Below, piece by piece: positions 44,455 to 52,529 of a stretch of 64,000 nucleotides of DNA; the first letter of the stretch is position 1; each line of letters starts with the position of its first letter. The DNA is from an uncultured Lachnospiraceae bacterium. GTDB lineage: Bacteria > Bacillota > Clostridia > Lachnospirales > Lachnospiraceae. Under the pieces are notes generated by a model, which saw nothing but the letters and a program-made list of their open reading frames with translations, had not been told where the DNA came from and searched no databases. The stretch is from positions 1 through 64,000 of the forward strand of contig CAMWTP010000021.1 of the NCBI GenBank assembly GCA_947177165.1. The letters are read 5' to 3'. The position numbers and the translations under genes are program-made.

Positions 44455-45699
44455 TTAAATAAAAATATCCGAAAGATCAAATTCACCAGACATAAGTTTG
44501 GGTAGAAGATTATCACTCAATATTTCTAAATACCTATTCTCAAGATTGTTTTGATGTATCTGATCATATAATTTATGAAGTAGTTCCGTAAACTTAGATT
44601 CCGTTTCCTTATCAGCAATCAACATTGGTAACTTGCTTACATTATCGAATCTTATTTGTGGAAAGGTTCCGGACCGCGATTCTGCTTGTAACTGCAACTC
44701 ATCAATTACATCTTGCGATGTAAGAAAATGATAGAGCCGCAAATAGTCAAACTTTTTTGACCGTATGACCATCAATTTTGTCGAAACAACATAGTCATCG
44801 GCAGGAAAGGTTACTAATGCAAAATGCCTATTAACCGGACGAATTTCGCTATAAAGTATATCGTTAGGAACGATGGTTTTTTTGGCTTGTCCAGGCATTT
44901 CATTAACTGGCATATAGTCTGAATGGAGAAATCTCCCATTTTCAATATCGCTTGTATTAAGGAAGATTAGTTCATCTTTTTTGAATGTATGCTTTATAGA
45001 AACGCTTTGGCAAAGATTGCCAAGTAACTCATAATGCCAACCTTCGGGAATACTACCATACTCTGTAGAAATATATTTCATGGTAGTGCAAAGTGAGAAA
45101 TTTTTATACCATGATTTATATATTTCTGACATTTGAGTAAATAAAACATTGTTTATCTTCTCATTCAATTCTATCTTTTCATTAATGAGTTCTATAATTC
45201 CAGCTATTTTTTTCTGGTCATTTAATGCGGGCAAATCAAACTCTATCTGACGAAAATTCTTTAATGGTTGCGATAAAGCTGGCACTCCTGTCTGATTAGC
45301 AAAAGACAGTATCTTATGTTGGCCTTCACGGGTGTGAAAGTAAAACACAAGAAACGGCACATACACCTTGTCCTCATCAAAAGTAACTCTAAATTGTCTT
45401 TGTGAACATAGGTATGCCTCATATTCAGAATCATCCGGAATATATGCAATCTGCCCCAAAGTCCCACTTATCGTCACCACCACATCATGACGATGTGCAA
45501 TTGACCGACTTAACGAATTCGCTTTTTCTTCCGTCACAAATTTAGTTACATTATCTGTAACTTTGTATCCTTTTAGGTTAGCTCCATCTATTATAGGGAA
45601 ACCACTCTCCACAAAACAAGACACTTTCAAATTTGATCCAAAAGGACCAGCCGCTATATCTTTAATTACATCATCCAAAATTATTTTTAAAGTTTCCAT
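44455..45699 (-). CDS. hsdS: Type I restriction-modification specificity subunit
   Basis: A 414-residue protein with two target-recognition domains, each followed by a conserved coiled helix (ALNDQKKIAGIIELINEKIELNEKI, in part DQKKIAGIIELINEKIE; and RYLEILSDNLLPKLMSGEF at the end). It sets the DNA sequence recognised by the HsdM/HsdR complex. ATG 45699 has GGAG six bases upstream, the earlier in-frame codon none. Lies between hsdM and hsdR. No inverted repeats or second hsdS for phase variation were seen. Confidence 0.95.
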   Translation of the reverse strand: METLKIILDDVIKDIAAGPFGSNLKVSCFVESGFPIIDGANLKGYKVTDNVTKFVTEEKANSLSRSIAHRHDVVVTISGTLGQIAYIPDDSEYEAYLCSQRQFRVTFDEDKVYVPFLVFYFHTREGQHKILSFANQTGVPALSQPLKNFRQIEFDLPALNDQKKIAGIIELINEKIELNEKINNVLFTQMSEIYKSWYKNFSLCTTMKYISTEYGSIPEGWHYELLGNLCQSVSIKHTFKKDELIFLNTSDIENGRFLHSDYMPVNEMPGQAKKTIVPNDILYSEIRPVNRHFALVTFPADDYVVSTKLMVIRSKKFDYLRLYHFLTSQDVIDELQLQAESRSGTFPQIRFDNVSKLPMLIADKETESKFTELLHKLYDQIHQNNLENRYLEILSDNLLPKLMSGEFDLSDIFI

Positions 45700-45731
45700 A
45701 GCATCTCCATACACAATACAAATTTACCGCA

Positions 45732-47264
45732 TCACATATCGTATCCTATTGTGTGCAATTTGTTCTTTATTTCATTTTGCAGTTCTATTGAACGGTCAAA
45801 CAATTCAGACAATTCAGATGTGAGTCTTTTCATTTTGTCATCAAAAGGTTCTCCCTCATCATCCTGTTCCTCAATGCCAACATAGCGACCGGGTGTAAGA
45901 ATATAATCCTGTCTTGCTATATCCTCCGTTTTTACAACAGCACAATATCCCTTTTCATCTTTCAAAGTGCCTGCTACATAAGATTTATACGTCTCAGCAA
46001 TTTTTTGTATGTCGCCTTTCTCACCGCTTTCATCCTCTTTAAAATCCGTCAGTTCGCGCAGACGCCTCGTAACCATTGTCCCCATATTTCGTGCATCAAC
46101 GAAAAGAGTGTTTCCCGGACGAGCCTTTTTCTTATTAAGGAACCACAGACATACTGGAATTCCAGTTGTATAAAATAACTGCGTAGGCAGGCTTATGATA
46201 CAGTCTACAAGATCATCCTCTATTACATTTTTACGAATGTCTCCCTCACCACCGGACTGCGATGACAGCGATCCGTTAGCCAGTACCATACCTATTTTAC
46301 CCTCCAATGAGAGGTGCCATATCATATGCTGAAGCCATGCAAAATTGGCATTACCTGCAGGCGGCATACCATATTTCCATCGCTGATCTTCCTTCAGCTT
46401 GTCAGCACCCCACGGTGTGAGATTAAAGGGTGGATTCGCCATGATGAAATCTGCTTTCATCGTAGGATGTTGGTCATTTAGAAAGGTATCTTCCGGGATT
46501 TCTCCAAGGTTTGAATCTATCCCCCTTATAGCAAGATTCATCTTTGCCATTTTCCAAGTAGTTGGATTTGACTCCTGGCCAAACACAGAAATATCGTTTA
46601 TCTTTCCCTGATGGTTATCTATAAACCGGGCGGACTGTACAAACATTCCCCCGGCTCCACAACACGGATCATAAATTCGTCCGTTGAAGGGCTGTAATAT
46701 CTCAACAATAGTCCTTACAACACATGAGGGAGTATAGAATTGTCCCGCCTTCTTTCCTTCCTGTTCCGCAAAATTCTTTAAACAGTATTCATATGTACGT
46801 CCAAGAAGGTCTTTTTCATCAGTTCCATCATTCATTTGGATATTTGTAAAAAGATCAACCACTTCTCCAAGGCGTCTCTTATCAAGTTCTGGTCTTGCAA
46901 AATTTTTAGGCAGAATACCCTTTAATTTTTTATTCTCGTTCTCTATTGCAGACATTGCATCATCAATAACTGTTCCAATTTCCGGCTTATGTGCTGCATC
47001 AGCAATATCCTTCCATCTTGCACCCTCCGGGACAAAGAAAATCCCTTTATAGTCATATTCGTCACGGTCCTCTTCGAATCCCTCACCCTCATCAATAAGT
47101 TCCTGATAGCGAATCTCGAAGCTATCTGATATATATTTTAAAAAAATCAATCCTAGAATGACATTTTTGTATTCCGAAGCATCCATATTGCCACGCAGTA
47201 CACACGCTGCATCCCATATTTCTTTCTCAAATCCGATATCCGCAGTGTTCTTATTGTCAGCCAT
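45732..47264 (-). CDS. hsdM: Type I restriction-modification DNA methyltransferase
   Basis: A 510-residue N6-adenine methyltransferase: N-terminal helical domain (NVILGLIFLKYISDSFE), SAM site YDPCCGAGGMFV, and catalytic NPPF in DFIMANPPFN. It protects host DNA and forms the complex core with HsdS. The ATG at 47264 has GGAGAG five bases upstream and overlaps the end of the XRE regulator gene by eight bases, so regulator and methylase are translationally coupled. Confidence 0.97.
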   Translation of the reverse strand: MADNKNTADIGFEKEIWDAACVLRGNMDASEYKNVILGLIFLKYISDSFEIRYQELIDEGEGFEEDRDEYDYKGIFFVPEGARWKDIADAAHKPEIGTVIDDAMSAIENENKKLKGILPKNFARPELDKRRLGEVVDLFTNIQMNDGTDEKDLLGRTYEYCLKNFAEQEGKKAGQFYTPSCVVRTIVEILQPFNGRIYDPCCGAGGMFVQSARFIDNHQGKINDISVFGQESNPTTWKMAKMNLAIRGIDSNLGEIPEDTFLNDQHPTMKADFIMANPPFNLTPWGADKLKEDQRWKYGMPPAGNANFAWLQHMIWHLSLEGKIGMVLANGSLSSQSGGEGDIRKNVIEDDLVDCIISLPTQLFYTTGIPVCLWFLNKKKARPGNTLFVDARNMGTMVTRRLRELTDFKEDESGEKGDIQKIAETYKSYVAGTLKDEKGYCAVVKTEDIARQDYILTPGRYVGIEEQDDEGEPFDDKMKRLTSELSELFDRSIELQNEIKNKLHTIGYDM

Positions 47265-47994
47265 TTTTCTCTCCATCCTTTTCATTGTCTTCTATTAGCT
47301 TTATGTAATCCGCCAATTCCTTTTCTGACAGCTTCCCTAACTCCCTGATAAGCGATACCCAGTCAGCATCACCAAAGGTAGCCCATTTCTTTGAATCAAT
47401 TGCTATTTCCATATACTCCGAATAAGCGAGCAACTTGTGTCCCTTGTATAGCGGGAGTGTTCTTGTTTTCCATACATCCCTCATGTCCTCACCGATCTCG
47501 TATATCTTCAATCTTCGACGTAATATATGCGATAGTACCCTATCTTTTATTTTGAAGTAATCAGAATCAAACCTCGGTTGTGGCTTCGATGGAGTTTTCT
47601 CCTTCAGAAGTTCATCCTCATCTCCAAAATCACAGTCCTCATCATCAGAATCAAAATTGAGAACAGCATCTTCGTCAATCAGTTCATTAAGATCTGGCAT
47701 TTCAATACTGCCAAGTTCAAATAACCTATCTATAATTCTGGCGACTTGCTCATAGGACAGCTTATCCAATACAACTCCATCAATTTCCTTTTCCCCGCTT
47801 CTTCCAAGTAGCCAATCTATAGAAACATTGTAGGCTTTGGAGATAAGCAGTAAATTCTCTGTTGTAGGTACCTGCTGCCCACTAATCCACTTACTAACAT
47901 TACCCTGTGTTGTATTTAGCTTCCTTGCGACTACATCCTGCGTGTCACCCTTGAATGTTTCAGATAGGCGATTTTTTAACATATCACTATCCAT
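47257..47994 (-). CDS. XRE-family regulator, coupled to hsdM
   Basis: A 245-residue protein. Residues 5-65: XRE helix-turn-helix (RKLNTTQGNVSKWISGQQVP, YNVSIDWLLG). An acidic middle (DFDSDDEDCDFGDEDELL, in part) and a C-terminal domain of unknown fold follow. It is a paralogue of the preceding gene product in the HTH part only. It overlaps hsdM, and is placed like the controller proteins that delay restriction until methylation is complete. Confidence 0.85.
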   Translation of the reverse strand: MDSDMLKNRLSETFKGDTQDVVARKLNTTQGNVSKWISGQQVPTTENLLLISKAYNVSIDWLLGRSGEKEIDGVVLDKLSYEQVARIIDRLFELGSIEMPDLNELIDEDAVLNFDSDDEDCDFGDEDELLKEKTPSKPQPRFDSDYFKIKDRVLSHILRRRLKIYEIGEDMRDVWKTRTLPLYKGHKLLAYSEYMEIAIDSKKWATFGDADWVSLIRELGKLSEKELADYIKLIEDNEKDGEKNG

Positions 47995-48007
47995 CTGCCA
48001 TTACCTC

Positions 48008-48619
48008 TCAATCTGTAAAGGGCCCCACATCATTGTCCATCATCTTAGCATAATGTTTTTCATTATCCCTCGCTATGGCATGAACTTCTCTCCAATGCTC
48101 TTCTTTTGTCGCTTCATCCATACAGACCCAAACCTCATCTTCCTTCCATGTACCAGACCATATTATTTCAGTATCATCAAAAAGAGATAATTTTTCAACA
48201 ATCCACATCTTTAGGATTTCTTTATCCGCATCAACTAATTTAAACCCTTTTTTAATCAACTCAGTCAGCAATGGATCTTTAACCTCTATCACAAAACTAT
48301 CATGAGGATTTTTTCTATCCCTTACATCAATTGCATTATGTGCTTTCAAGTCGCAAAATGCCTCTGTAGATAATGCATAAGTCGTCATGCCATCCCCTTT
48401 AACAATTCGTTTTCTTTCAGTCAATCCAAGAAGCCAATCTATGGAAACCCTGTATGTCTCCGAAATGTTATACAAAGTATCTAATTCCGGCTGTTGCGGA
48501 CTTGACAGCCATTTGCTAACATTCCCCTGTGTTGTATGCAATTTTTCAGCAATCATTTTTTGTGTGTCCGTTCCAAATGCTTCTTTCAGGCGCAAACGGA
48601 ATAATTCCATATCAAGCAT
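48008..48619 (-). CDS. XRE-family regulator, first gene of the restriction/defence array
   Basis: A 203-residue protein with an N-terminal XRE HTH (AEKLHTTQGNVSKWLSSPQQ, YRVSIDWLLG) closely like that of the next gene, and a different C-terminal domain (about 75-203). ATG 48619 has GAGGG six bases upstream. A promoter lies about 55 bases ahead. Likely autoregulator of the operon. Confidence 0.85.
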   Translation of the reverse strand: MLDMELFRLRLKEAFGTDTQKMIAEKLHTTQGNVSKWLSSPQQPELDTLYNISETYRVSIDWLLGLTERKRIVKGDGMTTYALSTEAFCDLKAHNAIDVRDRKNPHDSFVIEVKDPLLTELIKKGFKLVDADKEILKMWIVEKLSLFDDTEIIWSGTWKEDEVWVCMDEATKEEHWREVHAIARDNEKHYAKMMDNDVGPFTD

Positions 48620-48673
48620 AGTAACCCTCAACATTCTTTGTAAGAATTGAAATATTCATATATGCATATCTTC

Positions 48674-48702
48674 ATTCTACCAAGAATATTTACATTTTTG
48701 AA
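48674..48702 (-). promoter_or_regulatory. Promoter of the XRE-hsdMSR-defence array
   Basis: TTCAAA (48702-48697) and TAGAAT (48679-48674), 17-base spacer, minus strand, 55 bases ahead of the first XRE start. This is the only credible promoter seen for the array. Confidence 0.55.
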
Positions 48703-48925
48703 GTCCCTAATTCAATTTTTTCTCGCATATCTGTATGAGAACCGCTCGTTATCTTATTCCAGCCAAAAAGTGTATTCTAAAGACAATCCGAAAGGACAGT
48801 CCGCTGGCACGACATTAAACTACGCCCCGGCCGATGTGCCTGTTACGCGCGTACATTTCAAGAGACCATCCCCGGTAACAACTTAATAATATGTCGGTGT
48901 ACTTGAAATCACTGACCGCTAACCA
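48703..48925. other. Intergenic stretch, no gene recognised
   Basis: Between the divergent XRE promoter and the attenuator leader. Frames crossing it lack ribosome sites. A local GC-rich patch (ACGCGCGT near 48846) is of unknown meaning. Confidence 0.5.
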
Positions 48926-49015
48926 AACGGAGGAAATTCGTATGACTGGTCAGTTATACCCAAAAGACGTCTTCGGCTATCACTTTCCTCCGTTCATAAA
49001 AGCCAAAGGAGGAAA
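48926..49015 (+). promoter_or_regulatory. Candidate translational attenuator (alternative pairing of two ribosome sites)
   Basis: TTTCCTCC at 48984-48991 can pair with GGAGGAAA of the leader-peptide ribosome site (48929-48936; perfect 11-base stem AACGGAGGAAA at 48926-48936 with 48984-48994) or with GGAGGAAA of the main-gene ribosome site (49008-49015). The anti-site lies inside the leader ORF. This is the logic of erm/cat-type attenuators: a ribosome held on the leader frees the downstream site. Confidence 0.65.
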
Positions 49016-49034
49016 AATTTATGGCAAACAGTAA
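48942..49034 (+). CDS. 30-residue leader peptide
   Basis: ATG 48942 with GGAGG eight bases upstream; 30 codons (starts MTGQLYPKDVFGYHFPPF) ending in TAA at 49032-49034, overlapping the first codons of the next gene by 14 bases in another frame. Codons for YHFPP form the anti-ribosome-site of the attenuator. The peptide is probably regulatory only. Confidence 0.6.
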   Translation: MTGQLYPKDVFGYHFPPFIKAKGGKIYGKQ

Positions 49035-49557
49035 CGTCCTAAACCAATTTAATACTACCACAAACCTTACAACTGGGGAGAAAAAGGACCTCCAAAACCG
49101 CAAACCTTACGATGACCGTAAAGTAATGCCCGGAGAGGTGCTGGCTCCTATGATGGCTACAGAAACTCGTATCAAACTGCTCGGCGCTAATAGAGCAAAT
49201 ATCTACACTTGGAAAAGCGCCGAATGTGTGTATCAAGTCATGTTCTATCCTGTTCCAAAATCCGCAAAGAAGCTAGCAATGCAGCAATTTGCTTTCGAAC
49301 TCAATGAACTTCTGGACATCAACCACGATGCCCACTGCCTGATTCCACAAGAAGATGGCTCTACTAAGGTTTGCCCCAAGAAAAACAATCATAATCGCAG
49401 TATCTGTGTAGATTGCCCGCATAATGAAAAATACAGGCACGAGGACGAAGCCATTGTTTCACTTGATGCCCTTCTCGAAGTCGGTTTTGAGCCTCCCCCT
49501 GTCCCATCAGCAGAAGAGGAATTCATGCTTGGAGAGTTTTTTGCAGAGCTAACATAG
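49021..49557 (+). CDS. Unrecognised element protein with Cys/His cluster
   Basis: A 178-residue soluble protein. AAAGGAGG lies about eight bases before the ATG. Residues about 119-137 hold CPKKNNHNRSICVDCP, a possible zinc site; the middle is alpha/beta (IYTWKSAECVYQVMFYPVP) and the C-terminus is acidic. I vaguely associate it with sigma-like or regulatory ORFs of Firmicute conjugative elements that normally continue with an HTH, in which case this copy is shortened. Expression seems controlled by the upstream leader. Confidence 0.65.
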   Translation: MANSNVLNQFNTTTNLTTGEKKDLQNRKPYDDRKVMPGEVLAPMMATETRIKLLGANRANIYTWKSAECVYQVMFYPVPKSAKKLAMQQFAFELNELLDINHDAHCLIPQEDGSTKVCPKKNNHNRSICVDCPHNEKYRHEDEAIVSLDALLEVGFEPPPVPSAEEEFMLGEFFAELT

Positions 49558-49599
49558 GAGTTTCACAATGAATTTCCACACGAAGATTAGGCAATTAAC

Positions 49600-49716
49600 A
49601 TGAGCCTCTATGGCAAGGACAAAACCATCTTCGACAAGCTAAATCTCGACGAGAGCCAAGACTATAATGTAATTCCTCAGACCATTGCTTTGGTCAAAAA
49701 AATTATCCGCTCATAA
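49600..49716 (+). CDS. 38-residue ORF (possible truncated remnant)
   Basis: ATG 49600 to TAA 49714-49716 (starts MSLYGKDKTIFDKLNLDE). No good ribosome site. It may be the C-terminal remnant of a once longer version of the preceding gene. A terminator follows. Confidence 0.35.
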   Translation: MSLYGKDKTIFDKLNLDESQDYNVIPQTIALVKKIIRS

Positions 49717-49724
49717 AGCAGAAA

Positions 49725-49765
49725 ACCGCTGGAGACACTGTGCTGTCCCCAGCGGTCATTTCATT
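49725..49765. terminator. Bidirectional terminator
   Basis: Stem ACCGCTGG/CCAGCGGT (49725-49732 with 49749-49756) extended by inner pairs, followed by CATTTCATTTT on plus and TTTTCTGCTTT on minus. Confidence 0.7.
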
Positions 49766-49772
49766 TTCATAA

Positions 49773-49979
49773 TCACCTACTACTACTCAAAAATTTCTCT
49801 ATATTTTGAGAAGCAGCTTTATATTCCTTGTACTTCTCTTGAAGATAATTTCCACAAGAACGGTACCTCTCTTCCAAGACCTCTTTTTTCAGAACAGCAC
49901 AAGCAATTTTCACGCTCGACAAAAATTCCTCAAAATTTTTAGAAGTAAAATCCACATCCGGTATATAGTTTTTCTCCAT
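49773..49979 (-). CDS. Small helical hypothetical protein
   Basis: A 68-residue frame (starts MEKNYIPDVDFTSKNFEEF), AGAAGGG ahead of the ATG, strongly helical and charged. Not recognised. Last gene of the TnpV/relaxase-remnant group. Confidence 0.45.
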   Translation of the reverse strand: MEKNYIPDVDFTSKNFEEFLSSVKIACAVLKKEVLEERYRSCGNYLQEKYKEYKAASQNIEKFLSSSR

Positions 49980-50055
49980 ATAGCCCTTCTGCTGATTTGA
50001 ATCACAGAATATCCAATTGTCATAACAGTATCAATCCAAACACTTCCATATTTTC

Positions 50056-50151
50056 TTAATCTTCTATACGATTTTCTACATTTATAAACCTTTCTGTATG
50101 AACTCCCACCGCAAGCAACAATGGATCGGACTCGTGATAGATTAAAATCAT
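50056..50151 (-). CDS. 31-residue ORF overlapping the relaxase remnant
   Basis: The ATG overlaps the relaxase stop (ATGA) and the frame MILIYHESDPLLLAVGVHTE... ends after 31 codons. Coupled overlap suggests a real gene start; the short length suggests truncation. Confidence 0.35.
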   Translation of the reverse strand: MILIYHESDPLLLAVGVHTERFINVENRIED

Positions 50152-51101
50152 CGTCCCATATTCCTCTGCCTTTTCTGAATATCCTCCTTCACTCCATAAT
50201 GCTTTTTCCTATAATCATACTCTTTCAGAAATTCATTATAGACTGTCATCTTATATTTCATACTTTTCATTTTACTTTCATCGTATCCCATCCGTTTTTG
50301 ATACTCTTTCAGTTCTGCCATTTGATCACTTTTCGGCGGCGGAAGCAACTTTGCACGCTCTTCTAATGTAAGCTTTGAAAAATCTACTTTTTCCTCTTTG
50401 CTTACTTCTGATTTTTTCTCTGAAACAGCTTCGCTATTCCCCTGCCATTGTTCATTGAACTCCTGAAAAACACTTCCGTAAAAGATTTCTTCATCATTTT
50501 CAGATACATCATGATCTGCCTGAAAACGGTCAAAGGCTTCGTAAAATGAATCCCTACCTTTTTTCGCCTCCTCTCGCCAGTCCTCATAATCATCAAGATA
50601 CTGCTTTGCTTCCTTAATATCCTGCATAGTACGCCTGTATTCCACCTGTTTCTGCTCTTTCTCCTGCATATACTGTCTAATCCCCGCCACTGTAAAACGG
50701 TTCCCTAGCTTGCTTCCCCTGACTGCCTGTGCTTTTCCCGCTTTACCCGCATGGTACGGAAGGGCATAACTAATGGTATTCCCCTTTAACCGTATATCCA
50801 TAAGATATATTTTCTTTAACATCTCCACCACATCCTCAAGCGTTTTTGTTTCAGCGCTGTTCATTGCCAGTCTTACATAAGTCTTGATCTCTTCCTTAAA
50901 AGACAGCTTATCATGCTTCTGCATCTGGCATTCCGCAAAACTTTTCCGTTCCTGCGTCCGTTCCTCATTATAGAATGTATTCCTGACCGAATGTGTCAGC
51001 CCCCGCTCCCTGCACTGTTCTCCGAAAAACTGTGACATCTCCTTCAATTCCGGCATTCCCCTGCGGAAAGATTTACCGTCCTCCAGATTGCAGTTGCTCA
51101 C
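50148..51101 (-). pseudogene. Relaxase/mobilisation protein lacking its catalytic N-terminus
   Basis: The 317-residue frame begins in the middle of a MobA-type relaxase: CNLEDGKSFRRGMPELKEM and EQCRERGLTHSV correspond to the segment after the His-triad in complete relaxases. The catalytic Tyr and metal-binding His residues are missing. The helical tail (KEEIKTYVRLAMNSAETKT) is intact. The truncation point lies exactly where the TnpV frame runs in, so a deletion has joined the two. Mobilisation by this protein alone is not expected. Confidence 0.7.
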
Positions 51102-51333
51102 AATTGACTTCTGCCGCTTTTTGTTTCAACTGCCCTGTATGAACCAGATGATAATATCTTTCCGGCTGGTTTTCTTTCATGTACTTTTTCCATAAATCTC
51201 CGTACTTTCCCGAAAACACATCCTGCATTGTTTCTGTTTGCTCTTCTCCAATACGGATATTGGGATATAAAATACCGTCTATCTCTGTGTAAGTGCCGCC
51301 CATCTGCTCAAATATTGATTTTTCTCTGCTCAT
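51073..51333 (-). CDS. tnpV: TnpV-family transposon protein
   Basis: An 86-residue protein beginning MSREKSIFEQMGGTYTEIDG and with GKYGDLWKKYMKENQPERYYHL, the pattern of TnpV, a small accessory protein of Tn4451-type and other Firmicute mobile elements. GGAGG eight bases ahead. Its last residues (NCEQLQSGGR) are encoded by relaxase sequence in another frame, so the natural end is lost. Confidence 0.75.
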   Translation of the reverse strand: MSREKSIFEQMGGTYTEIDGILYPNIRIGEEQTETMQDVFSGKYGDLWKKYMKENQPERYYHLVHTGQLKQKAAEVNCEQLQSGGR

Positions 51334-51376
51334 TTTCTCATCCTCCGTTTCTGCTATCCAATCTCAAAGTTTCAAT

Positions 51377-51462
51377 CGAGTAGCAGAATGCTCTTCTCTG
51401 CTACTCGTGCGCCGCCGATGCGCCACTTCAGTGGCACATTTCCTCTGCATCGGCGTGTGCAT
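51377..51462. repeat. Structured intergenic repeat, copy 2
   Basis: Hairpin CGAGTAGCAGA (51377-51387) with 51397-51407, loop ATGCTCTTC; then outer arms GCCGATGC (51414-51421) with 51447-51454 enclosing GCCACTTCAGTGGC, followed by TGTGCATATAAAAA. Shares the loop with 63797-63827 and the nested half with 19592-19640. Confidence 0.7.
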
Positions 51463-51591
51463 ATAAAAATGACAGACACTTGTATGCCTGCCACTACATC
51501 AGATAATTCTTCTCCATAGATTGTGCTTCCTGTGAACAATAATTTTAAATTGTTTTTTCACACAAATACATCATTACATCAGTCAGATTTG

Positions 51592-51614
51592 TACACCATT
51601 TTTGACACCAATTT
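51592..51614 (-). pseudogene. Remnant resembling the integrase 3' end, or a second arm-type integrase site
   Basis: TACACCATTTTTGACACCAA matches the integrase end at 30365-30386 (TACACCACTTTTACACCAA) with one mismatch and one indel. On the minus strand it can be read as an integrase-like C-terminus (IGVKNGVQI then stop). Confidence 0.45.
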
Positions 51615-51739
51615 TTCTTCAAACTACACCATTCTGCGATAAGTTATGATATTTCTCCTAAAAATCAAAAGTGGCTCAAAGCCTTGCAAAATCGCTATTC
51701 TTCAAGATTTCAAGCCATTCCCTTTTTCCTGTTTAACAT

Positions 51740-51802
51740 TTGTTTCTGAAATGTTAATTGTGATTTTTTCTTGAAAAATATGGATTTATTGAGATGATTT
51801 TA
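51740..51802. repeat. Right boundary repeat of the mobile element (attR candidate)
   Basis: TTGTTTCTGAAATGTTAATT.. (51740-51762) and GGATTTATTGAGATGATTTT (51782-51801) repeat the left boundary in order and orientation, with few mismatches and without the 75-base hairpin insert. Confidence 0.55.
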
Positions 51803-51858
51803 TCTCCGCGCAAAACAAAGGGGTATTCCTACAATCAAATTTTCGATCCTGATAAAAA

Positions 51859-51897
51859 GACATCCTGTCAATAAATATTTCTTATCAACAGAATGTC
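51859..51897 (-). terminator. Terminator of the MarR-type gene
   Basis: Minus-strand stem GACATTCTGT/ACAGGATGTC with one G-T pair, then CTTTTTATC. Confidence 0.8.
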
Positions 51898-52024
51898 CTT
51901 ATGCTTACAATCCGATTATAAACCAGCGCTCTTACAAAATGTCTCTTCTGAATAATCATCCAAATCAAAGAGAATCCAGCTTTGAGTGGAATATCAGCTC
52001 CACACCATATAATCCGTAAGCCTA

Positions 52025-52494
52025 CTAATCCTCTCCGTGATGTCCATGCCCTCCATGATGGTCATCATCTCCGTGATGTCCATGCCCTCCATGGTGGTCC
52101 TTGTCTCCGTGGTGTCCATGATGATGTCCATGTTCGCCGTAGCGGTTCCGCCAATCCGCACAGACTGTTTCCAGCAGTGACAGCAGCTGCTGTTTTTCTT
52201 CTCCTGAAAGGCAGGAAACATATCTTCGTGCCGTTTCCTGCGCTGTGTCAAAGCTTCTGCGGCAAGTTCCCTGCCGCTGTCTGTCAGACAGACATCTATT
52301 GTCCTGCGGTCGGTTTCATTCTGGGGGCGGCAAATCCATCCTGCGCTTTCCATTTTGGAAAGAATTTCGCTTGCTGAGCCAGGCTGGATTCCCAGGCGCT
52401 CTGTCAAATCCCTCTGTGTGATCGTTTCCAACTCATTCAGGATGACCAAAATGCGCTTCTGGCTGGCTTTCCCATCATTTAATGAGAGCATCAT
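52025..52494 (-). pseudogene. MarR-family regulator with His-rich tail, frameshifted
   Basis: The MarR winged helix is intact at first (ETITQRDLTERLGIQPGSAS, LSKMESAGWICRPQNETDRR). After HEDMF the open frame turns to unlikely sequence, while the next frame continues perfectly with CLSGEEKQQLLSLLETVCADW and a tail of about 35 residues made of His, Gly and Asp (HGHHHGHHGDKDHHGGHGHH in part), ending at TAG 52025-52027. One base is missing near 52220 (ATGTTTCC; an extra T would restore the frame). The His tail suggests metal binding. Either a real mutation, a sequencing error at a short T run, or slippage. Confidence 0.8.
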
Positions 52495-52529
52495 ATGCGC
52501 CTTTTATGAATCCGCGTGCAAAAAACGGT

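Larger units (their letters stand above)
51334..52024. other. Non-coding right end of the element
   Basis: No gene. It holds a structured repeat (51377-51462), a stretch resembling the integrase 3' end (51592-51614), the right boundary repeat (51740-51802) and the MarR-gene terminator (51859-51897). Confidence 0.7.

Noticed and set aside
44455-45699. Phase-variable hsdS switching
   Set aside because: Only one hsdS, no inverted repeats or second recombinase next to it.
48647-48886. 79-residue plus-strand frame
   Set aside because: No ribosome site; overlaps the promoter of the XRE array; composition not protein-like after residue 30.
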